Below, one piece after another: positions 33,376-43,533 of a stretch of 64,000 nucleotides of DNA. The DNA is from Gonapodya prolifera JEL478 (taxonomy: Eukaryota > Monoblepharomycota > Monoblepharidomycetes > Monoblepharidales > Gonapodyaceae), in the NCBI GenBank assembly GCA_001574975.1, contig KQ965839.1, forward strand, positions 1 through 64,000, given 5' to 3'. Each line of letters starts with the position of its first letter. The stretch's first letter is position 1. The position numbers and the translations under genes were made by a program. The notes under the pieces are model-generated. The model saw nothing but the letters and a program-made list of their open reading frames with translations. It was not told the DNA's origin and did no database searches.

Positions 33376-35942
33376 AATGTAGAAGGCACTCCACCAACCA
33401 CTCCAGAGCACGCTGGATACGTTTCTGAGTGGTCTGCCGGCTCACGTCTGCGCCCAGGTGAAGGATCAGCGAACCAGATTGAAGACACCAACTTGAAATG
33501 CAAGCGGCAGGATTCTGGCTCTTCCGAATCCGGAGATGTTGAGAATGATCCTTCTACTTCTTATCTTGAGCGTCTTCTTGCGAGCGGTACCACCTTCACG
33601 GAGCTTCTATCGCTTGGGTTCCGAATACCTTTGGGATTGGCACGCACCCCCCGTCGGCGCGCTTTTGGAATTCGGAGTTGCTGTTCCATTCAGCCGAGGT
33701 CCCCAAAACTTTATTGCCGAGATATTGAATCCTGGAGAAGTGCCTGTAGTGATGGAAACATCAAATGTCGAAGAGCCAGGAAAGGAAATTGTGGGTTCTT
33801 TGTTCTCTAACCACTTCACTTCACCGCCTTAATCCCAATTATATTTCAGGATTCCAAAAGTACTACCTCTGCTTCGGAATGTGCCTCACTGGAAGACGGG
33901 CCAACGGTGAGTCGTAGACCTTTTGAGGGTGTTTTGAACAAGAAATGGTGGCTGGGACTCCCCTCATACCATCATCATTTCTGGTGACCATGCGAGTGCC
34001 TCGGTGGCAATGTTTGAGGGGGCTTCATGACCAAAGCGTTCTCTGGCCTGTGGCGGGAAAAACAGTTTTCATTTCTTCTTCCAATGGATGGGTCTCTCGG
34101 TGTTCAAAATTGTACTCTAATGATTGTCCACATCTTTCCACTCTCACACCAGGACGATCCAGACGATTGTGAAACAGTTATTGCTCCACCTCTGTCCCAT
34201 GGACCCGCTCCCTCATCCCAAGTCACTATCACGGCACAGTTTGGCGAAGAGCACTTACTATCAGAGTTTTTTTTGGGCCAGAAATATCCAAAAGTGATAA
34301 GATAGTTTCCAAACCTACTTTCAGTTTACGGATGCCGAGGACGCGTGCCCGTCGATCAGGGAAAGGTGCTCGATGTGGGCCAAAACATCTGAAGACTGAT
34401 ATCCTACGCTTCGTTAAAACCCAGAGTGGAGCGTTTCTGAAACAGAAAAACGTTACCGAATGTTCTAAACGAAAGTGAGTCTGGTTATTTGAACGTATCA
34501 GGTGCAGGGTTGCGTAAGGGCTCTTTGACAAATGTCCCACCTAGGCTTGATAGGCAATGTATTGATGCTTACAAACGAGACTTCCCAGACAAATCCCTCT
34601 CAGTGGACAAACATCGTATCGCTCTTGTAGAGTTTCTAAACGACGTTTTTCAACCAAATGGGTCTGTGCGGAAGGATACAATGGACCGATTACAACAAGA
34701 GCTCCAAGTCGTCTTGGAGGCCTACGATAGTCCTTCTTTGACCTGGGTGGACTTTTTGAGATCACAAGTGTCAACGACGTTTCTTCCAATCGTACAAGTG
34801 GCAATTCCAAATTGGCTTCAGTTTATGCAAGTTTCGTACTGTAAAACATTCGCAATGCCCATAGAATTGTCCAGCCTTGTGTGTTTTCTCGGTTTTCTAT
34901 CGAGTGCTTTCGGGCTAGTGTATCCAAAAGCCTTGGCTCCAATGATCTCACATCAAGTGAAGAAGATCTTACCGGTCATTTGGATTCACTTCTCATCAAA
35001 TCATGGTGTAATGGAACAGGCCATGAGAGACCTTTTGGATTTCAAGAATCAGCAGCTCAAGGAGAACAAGCGGAAACGGCCTGACGGTCAAATCGGGAAT
35101 GTAGCTTTCAAGGAGGCAAAAAACTGAATCAACCCATTAGTGCGAAGGCGAAGGACGAGGATAAGCTTTTGTACGATGAGGCGCTTCCGGTCCTTCTGTC
35201 TCTCACTCTACATTGCTCGAGAGCAGACAATCAGCCTTTCTTCGTCACTACCTTGCAGCTTTTTGGATCTCAATTCATTATTCACCACGTGATTGAAGCA
35301 GGTCCGATTGATGGGGAAGGAAAGGTTTTCCCAACTGTTCGCTGGGAGTACTGTGATCTCGATATCACTGGTGTATCGCCGGTTGAACTATGGATTACAA
35401 TTCATTTCCTTCGAATGACTCTTCTTGCAAACATTCGTCGTTTTGAAGCTGGACTGAAGATTTAGTTAGGTTTTTTTCGAATTGAGCTACAATATATAAT
35501 GGGACAAATGACTCATTCCATAAACCTGCTGTCTAAGTCTAACCTCCTCGAGATCGCCTTATTAGAGAAATACTCTCCAATGCATCAAAACTCTTAGAGG
35601 ATCAAGAAGACTCTCTTTACGCCCACCTCCAAGCAAAGAAGCAAACAACTACTGAAAAGAATTACATCTTTGATCTGGCGATATTTGACGATACCAAGCT
35701 CAAGGACATTTATAACGTTATAACGGAGATGCTCAACGATCGCGACTCGCGCGAGACCGTGCGAGCCAAGTACATTCAACAAAGATAAAACAAGCACCCG
35801 TTTTCAGCAAGGGCTTTGTACAACGACAGCGTTTTCATAAACGAGAATACGAATCACTCTAGTAGTGATGAAAGCGAAGAGAGTGGGGACTCAGGAACAC
35901 GTCATTTTGTCGATGTGGATGAGACAATCAATCACGCATTGT
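33376..35942 (+). pseudogene. unrecognised, apparently decayed plus-strand gene
   Basis: A string of protein-like frames with some good splice signals runs through this stretch. Pieces include an acidic N-terminal part (33493 onward, DSGSSESGDVENDPS), a part resembling a small beta-domain (WDWHAPPVGALLEFG), a Pro/Ser linker, a basic block (about 34330-34470, MPRTRARRSGKGAR), a long helical part (34540-35120) and a part ending IRRFEAGLKI (35463). Further in-frame protein-like sequence continues to 35942. Several joins fail, so I read it as a gene with multiple breaks. I recognise no family; the nature of the locus (host gene or element) is open. Confidence 0.4.
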
Positions 35943-36205
35943 AGGTGAGGTCGCATTACAGGCACTTTTGGCACTGCCAAACGAAGCATTACAAAAGCTC
36001 TACGGTAAAATTTACAGGAAAAACGTGCGGTCCGCAAACTCCCTAATGACCCCAAATCTTCTAATATTCTATGTGGAAGGTCCACACAACGTTGCAAAAC
36101 AAAGGAAAGGGTGAATACTGATGGGGGAAACACGCAACAGATGACCAACTTATGAGAACGACTGGAAATGAATCTTCTCGGAGCAGCAGAATTAAGGAAG
36201 GGGAA

Positions 36206-37943
36206 TCATTTCATCTCGCGAAGCCACGACGCTTTTGTACGACATGCCTACACAGAGAACAGTCGAGATGCATGAACATTTCGCAAAGTAACGAAATCTA
36301 CATACCTCTACCATGCCAGTCCAGCCGTCAACACCCCCGCACAAAATTACTTTCTCTCTCGGAACAGCATCATCGTTGATCCTGTCGTGAACTCTCCATC
36401 CTTCTGAGTTACTCTGAACTTCGATGATTTCGGCGCTGTCGGAGTCCACGCCGTCTGCCGCCACCCAACCGAGACTGTCACGGAGCTTGGCCCGCAGTGA
36501 TGCCGATAGACCCAGAAAATGATCGACAAGAAGACGGGTCTCTTTGCGACTCAGCTCTGGAAATGCAAGTGCGAGTGCCTGTGAGAGATACTGATGTGCA
36601 GAGGCTGCGTCGATTTCATGTTGTTCGGGACCACCTATGCCTCCAGAAACTGAAGGCAGCACAACGAGCTGACCCATAGTCATTTCAAAGCCACCGGTCA
36701 CCCCAGAAATGTTCGTGATCTCATGTGAAATTGCTTGAGCGTCGGCAAGCGTTGCCAGTCTGCCGTGGGAGAGAGACCTGGCAAGCGGGTTGCGTCTGGA
36801 AAGGGTAAAGCTGTGAGAGCGAACCAGGCTAGAGGATGCCGTCTCGCTACAGAGGTCGTCAACCACAGCCGGAGACTGTGCACTATCAATATCGAGCACA
36901 TCCCTCGATGGCGGATCCGCGGCGGCCTGCAAAGTCTCGGCTCTCGAAGCATAGTACTGGATCAACCATGCCTCGTCAAAGAAGGTTGAGAGCTCAGGTT
37001 GCAAACCACTGGACTGCTTGATTGAGGTCGACGTGACAGACCGAACCTCTTGATCGACTTTCACTGCCACGTCTTCTCCGAGTGGATCAGTGATATCGCG
37101 GTCAGGCGTCGGAGGCGCTCCCTTGGTGGATGCACGAGGCGACTGCGGTGGTGTCGCAAGTGTCGGTCTTGGGGCAGGTGCCGTGGAAAAGCAGCCGCAA
37201 CGACCCGAACCATCCGAGTCCGCAGTTTTTTGTGCAGTGCGCAGAGATGTAAGGTCCACTGCGGAGGACGGCGGCGTTGGAAGTACGCCCGCGTTTGGGT
37301 GACACTCGGGTTGATGCTTTGGCTCTTGCGTCTGTGAAGAATTGAATGAGGTCGACCCCAAAGGAGTAAATAGAAAGTGTGTAAAGTTTACCCACAATAG
37401 AAACTTGACGCCCGCTCGTGCTGTTCAAGACGAGTGAAACACTTCTTGTGAGACCTCTCTTCGCCCCCGAGCCGTTGCTTCCAGCATCACTGGCCGGAGG
37501 AGCTGTACGATACGATAAGAAATTATCGAGGTCGAGGAGATACCTGGGTGCGCGAACGATCAAGAACGCGTTCTACCAAATGAACGAACAATGCATTACC
37601 AAAGATAGTAATCCGCATCAGTCGCGATAACATCTCCGAGACCAAGATGTGACACATCGAGGGGATCAATTGTCGTAGAATCACTGTCCGTGGATGTCTT
37701 GGGGGACCCAGGAAATTTCATTGATGCCGCAGAGTGAGTTTCGACGGAGCGCACCGTCCCATCCACCTTATGGATTCTCATATTTGGGTGGGCGCGGCCA
37801 TTCTCCGTGAGGGTCGACTCCGATTCCGAATCGTAGACGTCGACGTCGTCATTGTCGGAGGGGTCAACAGTTGTAAACAGCTTCCGCGAACCGCGGCCAC
37901 CGAGCGGAGTCCCGGAGTGGGGCGATTGCACCCAGTTGGACAT
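36206..37943 (-). CDS. conserved-looking protein of unknown function, 519 aa
   Basis: Four exons (37943-37600, 37543-37396, 37331-36306, 36247-36206) give 519 aa, all joins in frame. The first part is Asp/Ser-rich and disordered. Around residues 100-130 there is a compact aromatic stretch (DADYYLWYLLDLDNFLSYRT) followed by a long Ser/Pro/Ala linker. The C-terminal 200 residues look folded and helical: FFDEAWLIQYYASRAETLQ, SRRNPLARSLSHGRLATL, ALALAFPELSRKETRLLVDH and a Gly-rich CGGVDGWTGMV near the end. The final exon is only 14 codons. I do not recognise a domain. The gene is oriented away from RMT2, with 1.3 kb between the two starts. Confidence 0.7.
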
Positions 37944-39249
37944 GATGTGGGGGACTTGGGGGCGCCGGAAGGGGTATTCTAAGGGAGATGTGATCGAGAG
38001 CGCCCGGTGTCACATGTCAAATCAACATCATCGCTTGGGGATGAGTCTTCGGAATCATGCTGACGGTGACGTACCAGCAGTCAACGGTAATAGTTGAGCG
38101 AATTCGTTCTTGTTTTTGGGGCCGAGATTGAACCAGTGGAGGGTACCGATTTTTGTTCGTGTCCCTGAACGGACCCACCTCCGAATGATTGTTTGGGCCG
38201 GGGCACGGTGAGAGGGCACGAACTGCAAAGTAACCTTCTATTCCAAATAATAAACGTGCTTAAGCTAAAACGTGTTGGAGGAAAATCACGGTCTTCCCCG
38301 CGAAGCAAGGACATGTTTCCCGAAGGTTGCACCGATTATTGGGTGGCCTAACTGGTTGTTTAGTCCTAGGTAGTACCCAGCCTCGGAAGGATGAGCGAAA
38401 AGAACCCCCAAATTGCATTACCTAGGCCAGTTCACTGACGGTTTGTCGATCTATCACTAGATCTGTTTGACAGACAACAGTTGGTCGCATTCTGGTGTCA
38501 TGTCCTTGGCAGAAAATTTCGTAGCGACTGTCTTATTCTTTAAAATGAGCTTCTTCACGTTGTTGGTGCGCTCGACTTGGCGACAGGCCCTTACCGCGCT
38601 GCTATTGCTGAGTATGAGGAAAGAATCCTCGAAGATCCCGTACAAGAAAATTGAGGTGTCCATGTTGAAGGCGGAGCGCCCTCGCCAGCAACGTGGAGTC
38701 TATCTCATAGTTCCCCGTGCTGGGGTTTCAAACAGCGGTCATGCAACATGATTTTCATTGATCTCATCTCGCACGAAGGCGGGGATCAGATACAAGAAGA
38801 GATTCAATGTAACACCGAGAAATGGCTACTCATTGAGCTTTGCGAAGGGAATTGCGAGTTAATATAACAATATTGTGGGATCTTTTTCACGTGGACACTG
38901 GTAGCTTCACTGAGGTGGACCACAATTGCCACCACAGAAAGTTTTGGTACCCGCTTCGGTATTAACATTGATGTTGATCAATGGGAGCATTCGTGTGATA
39001 ACCAGCGCAGTTGGTCCAATCACGAGCGGAAAGTCAAGTTGAGTGGTTCATCCTCTGCGCCATCCGATCATCTCAATGACCGCTGTACAAGAACCTCCGA
39101 ATAGCGTTTATATCGAACATGCCGTCGAAAGATCGCTCCACGCAGCCAGTCACGGGATCGAGTGTGGAGCAGATGCAGAGTTCACGCTGCGGTCACACTG
39201 CTGTGGCCTTACGCAGGTTTTGTCTTTTCACAGCAGTCGTCGAAGCAGA
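37944..39249. other. intergenic region between divergent genes
   Basis: It separates the starts of the 519-aa gene (-) and RMT2 (+). Short frames exist on both strands near 38457-38751, one of them on the minus strand with a plausible peptide (IFLYGIFEDSFLILSNSS), but there is no start context or domain that supports a call. The last 170 bp may be the RMT2 5' end, since that frame stays open up to 39043. Confidence 0.4.
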
Positions 39250-41071
39250 ATGCCACACGCCGTTCCCTCTCCGCCGTCTTCCGATGCGGCGTACTTTTTC
39301 TCGGCAGTCGCTGCGGCAGACATCCCACTCGTATCGTCAATCCTCAACGAGCACCCAGACATCATTCACGAAACCCAGCCTGATCACCCGCGCAGGTCCG
39401 CCCTCCACCTGGCGGCAGAAACGGGCTCAATCCCTCTCGTAGAACTGCTCATCGACAGGGGCTGCCCCTGGAACGCGGCCGACGACGACTACTGCACGGC
39501 AGGAGAAATCGCCAAGCAGAAGGGCCACGAAGAACTCTACGAGCGGCTTGTTGACGAGGGTGTCAGATGCGAGCTGGTTTTGCGTGCACTCATGGACATG
39601 GACGTGGACGAGGATGACGACGAGGAGGTGGACGATGCCGTTGTGGAAGATGCTGATGACGCTGGCAACGAAGAGGGCTCCAACGACGTCGATGGCGATG
39701 GACACGCAGAAGTAGATGTCTCTGCTGCCGCAGAGGAGACTACGTCTGCGACAACTCTGCCCCTCCCCGCGATAGACATGACCGTCCACGGCAAGTCGAT
39801 CTACGTCAACGGTCGACGTGTGGTGATCGGCGGGTCATTGGCTGCAGATAAGAGCGAGGCGGTAGACAAGGCTGACGGGGGGGTGGAAATGGAGATTGAG
39901 AAGAGCACTGGAACAAGCTTGGAAGAGGTGAGCTTCAACTGGACAACCGTTGGGGCATTGACGGCAGACGACTGGAATACGATCCCAGAGGGGGAAACAG
40001 CTTTGACGTGGGAGTGGAAACTACCTCGAAGCGAAAAGGGCGGGGTACCATCCCGATTGAACAGATCTCACAGTCGTCCCGCTCCCCTCCCATCCCAAGT
40101 ACCTCTCACGCCCCGTTTCCTACTCCCACGACAAGGACGGTAACGAACGCCTCCTGGACGACGAAGGAAACCCAATCGAAATGGAGTGGGAGCGACCGAT
40201 CATGATTGCGACGGCCGAGGTGAGGGGAGCGGAGTGTGATGCAAAACTCTGTTAAAGGACCTTGCTTGACTGCCGTTGCTGTTTGCGCACAGGCGATCTT
40301 GCCACTTCCCAAGGAGGGAGCATCTCCTACCCTTACAGGCCTGAACATTGGTGGGTAAAGTTTTGCGCAAAATGCCATTGACGACGGATCCTGATCCCCT
40401 CCCTCTCCCCCATGCAAAAACAAGGCTTCGGCATGGGCATGGTCGACACGGCCATCCAAGCCCGCCGCCCCCTGAACCACTATATCTGCGAAGCCCACCC
40501 GATCGTGCTGGAGCGCATGGTCTCGACAGGCTGGATCGACCGCGGGACACTTTCGGAGCCCCGCACCTCATCGACCTCTCGCCCGAGCGCTCGCTGTCTC
40601 GTGGGAACGTGGCAGGACACGCTGTCGGCAGAGGGACTCGCCAAGGCCGGCGTTCCCCCCAACTCGTTTGACGGTATCTTTTTCGACACGTTCTCAGAGG
40701 TGTACGAGACGTCGCTGCTCCCCCTGCACAAGTCGTACCTCCCACGGCTCCTCCGCCGACCTGATCCTGCTGATCCGGCGGACACGGGAGGCGTGTACTC
40801 ATTTTTCAATGGGTTGGCGTCGGGAAACACCTTCTTCCACGACGTGGCGTGCCGCGTAGCCGAGGCCGATCTGCGTGAGGCTGGGTTCGAGGTGGAGTGG
40901 GTCAATGTGCCCTTTGCGGGGCCCGAGGAGGTCACCGGGGACGTCAAGGGCGGGAAGGAGGCCATTGGGGAAGGCGAGGCGGTCAAGGGCGTGTGGGAGG
41001 GAACGAGGTACGCGTATTGGCGGCTCGGTGGGGTGTACAGAATGCCTCTTGTGCGGTGGGCGAGGGAGTGA
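39250..41071 (+). CDS. RMT2: protein arginine N-methyltransferase 2 (ankyrin + methyltransferase)
   Basis: Type IV arginine methyltransferase; the yeast enzyme methylates the delta nitrogen of an arginine in ribosomal protein L12. Exons 39250-40044, 40100-40219, 40293-40350 and 40425-41071 give 539 aa. N-terminal ankyrin-like repeats (ALHLAAETGSIPLVELLIDRG) are typical. They are followed by a strongly acidic insert (Asp/Glu over about 50 residues near 115-165). The catalytic domain has LLDDEGNPIEMEWERPIM, motif I LNIGFGMGM (about 322), HYICEAHP, FDGIFFDTFSE and GGVYSFFNGLA, all family hallmarks. The protein is longer than yeast Rmt2 (412 aa) because of the acidic insert. An in-frame ATG at 39076 would add 58 residues. 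The intron at 40045-40099 is less certain than the others. Confidence 0.92.
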
Positions 41072-41888
41072 AAGTTGGTCGGTTAATCGAGAGGGTGAGG
41101 ACGAGTACTTATTTCAGAACTTGCAAATTACAAGCCAGTTGGAATATCCATTGAAAAAGAATAGATCACTTGGTTTACTGTTTCTTTCTCACATTGGAAA
41201 TGGTTTGAGACATCTTGTCGTTTCACGATATCAAGCTTCCAACTGCGTGGTCGGATGGATCATGGCGTTGCGTGAAAACACACGTAATGATTCACAACAA
41301 TCAACAAACCCAAGAAAAACTCGTCTCCACTCCTTAAGGTGCAATGTATCAATCGCACCGAGGCAATTCAAGTCTTCCCCAAGAATGAACGCTCCACGTC
41401 AAAATCGCGCCGTGCTGACACCTTGAGCGAGATGTTATCCACCTATTCCTGCAACTCGTGAAAGCGGAACCGACCCTTCTTTTCTAGTAGCTACAGCCTT
41501 TGAGACTAAAAAGAAAACCAGTTTTGCTTATGCAAGAATCCAGCCTCTGACCGCCATTCCCGAGGCTGCGTTCAGCTTTGTTCCACCACGGAAATAATAG
41601 GCGAATGAGATCTCTGCAATCCTGCATATTCACGAGTTCTGTACAAATAGCAGATGCAATTTTGGATATGCGCAAGAGTCTCAGCATGCCTTTGGCACCA
41701 TTCCAATGTCACTGGGAGCAGCAAGTGTCTCACAGACGGTCCCGTATTCGGGCATTCGTCTCTTAGTCTGAGCACGCACTCCCCCCTCCCCAACCGCGTC
41801 GCCGTGCCAAGATCCTCTCACGCCCTGGCGACCTCGCGCCTTGACGCATTTCCCACGACCCGGCTCCCCCACGCACCACCACTTAATC
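41072..41888. other. convergent intergenic region
   Basis: It lies between the 3' ends of RMT2 (+) and RTT109 (-). There are only short frames, and I see nothing I can support in it. Confidence 0.5.
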
Positions 41889-43418
41889 TCAAGCCGTTTT
41901 CGGCTTCTTCCTCACATTGAGCACCGTATTGACAGTGCTCGTCTTCACCCCGCCATCTCCGGCGTTCCCACCGTCCTGCGCTCGTTCCGCCGGTCTCTTC
42001 TCCCCAACCGCCGACGCCGCCGGTACCGGGATCGACACCGGCACCTGCACCGACGCCGGCAAAGGCAACGGAGACACGCGTTTGAGGTGATCCGGATACG
42101 CGGCGATGAGCTTGAGGAGCGACGCGGAGGATGAGGCGGCGAGCGTGAGGGTGGAGAAGTCGAGTGTGGTGGTGAGGGTGGTGAGGAGGGTGGAGAGAGT
42201 GGTGGAAGATGGAGTGGGAGTGAGAGTGGGTGTGGTGGTGGTTGGAGCTGTGGCAGCAAATAAGAAGCGTCAAGACGTGCTACACGGTGTCAACATTGAA
42301 CCAAGAGATCACTAACCTCGTTCATCCCCTTCGAGTTGCGCCCGTTCTTCGTCTCCTCCTTGCTCCACCCCACCACCCTCCTTCCCACCCTCCACCGTCA
42401 CGAACACAATCCCATTCACTCTCCCCCCCCCAGCGCCCGCATCGCCACTCGCCCCTACCCTGTCCCAAAACTGCTCCACCGTCTCCTCTTGCAACTCGGG
42501 CTCCTCCATCCCTGCACTCAACAGGCGCCCCTTGGGGTCGTCGGCAAAGACTGGCACGACATCGCGCGCTCTGTGGCGTGGGGAGAAGGGCGTTCCCCAG
42601 ACCCACCCGCCCGCGCGTGCGGAAGGTTCGGTGACGCGCATTCCGGCGTCGGTGGGGGAGTCGTAGCCGGGGGAGAACCACATTTTGCGGATGGTCGTGC
42701 GGGCGGAGGGGAGGGCAGAGGACAGGGATGCGGTCATGATGTCGACGGTGCGGACCCACCATCGTAGCAGCTGGGATGGCGTGAGTGTGTGCTTGTTGGG
42801 GTGTGCGTCGGATGCAGATGGTGATGGTGATGCAGATGGTGATTCCGATGCGGCAGACACATCGTCGGATCGGGGAAAGATGTACCATGGGGCGGGGCGA
42901 GCAGCGAGGTGGATGGAGACGCGGTGTGCTGATTGAGTCAGGGGTGCGATGACTTCACGCGCGAATGTGTCCAGGACGGCGGGGGGGTCGGAGTGGCGAA
43001 GAGTGGTGGTGGCAGGAGGTGAGGGGTGGTAAGGTGCAGGAGCGGTGGTGGTGGCGAACCCGGACTTGTCGACTTTGTCGATGAAGAATATGACGTCGCC
43101 CGGGCTGTGGTAGGGCTGTGGTGTGGAGTTTTGTGGGGTGTCGTGTGTTGGTGCGAGCAGGGTGTACTCCTTGACGAGCAGCGCGAACACAGCCATCTCG
43201 ATCGATTTTTCATCCCTCGCCATACCCTGATCCGTGTGAGAGTGAGTGTGTGGGATGGGCGTTTGGCGAGTCAGCAGCCAGAAATGCGTCCGCTCGAGCG
43301 TCGTCCCGTGCCAGCCCACCACGGGCTGTTTCTCAGCCGCGACGTGTGGAGACGCGATGCGGTGCAGCGTGGCATCGTACGCGTGGTGGATAGGCGTGGA
43401 GTGCGCAGACGCGGCCAT
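41889..43418 (-). CDS. RTT109: Rtt109-type histone acetyltransferase (KAT11)
   Basis: Fungal acetyltransferase of histone H3 Lys56, acting with chaperones Asf1/Vps75 on newly made histones. Two exons (43418-42317, 42247-41889) give 486 aa, similar to yeast (436). Family signals: DVIFFIDKVDKSG (about 108), RVSIHLAARPAPWYIFP (about 166), LLRWW (217-221), and GWVWGTPFS ending in VPVFADDPKGRLL, where the paired Asp (293/294) match the catalytic DD of Rtt109. Then FWDRVG, and a basic C-terminus RKKPKTA similar to the autoacetylated tail/NLS of other members. Insertions rich in Ser/Ala/Pro interrupt the core around residues 185-207. The start was chosen as the only upstream ATG; its promoter is shared with the acyl-CoA dehydrogenase. 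Confidence 0.85.
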
Positions 43419-43533
43419 TGCGACGAATCAACTCGCCGCGTGTGCCAGAATAATGCGGCACTGTGGTTAGGCCACGGTCACCTCGAACAATCGGCTCAAA
43501 TTCCCGAATACATCCGCCCAACACCAAATCCAA
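43419..43533. promoter_or_regulatory. 115-bp divergent promoter, RTT109 / acyl-CoA dehydrogenase
   Basis: The start codons of the two genes are 115 bp apart and point away from each other, so both transcription starts lie within this space. No TATA-like element is evident. Confidence 0.55.

Noticed and set aside
38457-38751. Overlapping 94- and 68-codon frames on opposite strands
   Set aside because: Neither has a domain, a neighbour exon or a start context that favours it.
40200-40986. Minus-strand frames of 168-200 codons
   Set aside because: They are antisense to the GC-rich methyltransferase exon of RMT2 and have no recognisable domain.
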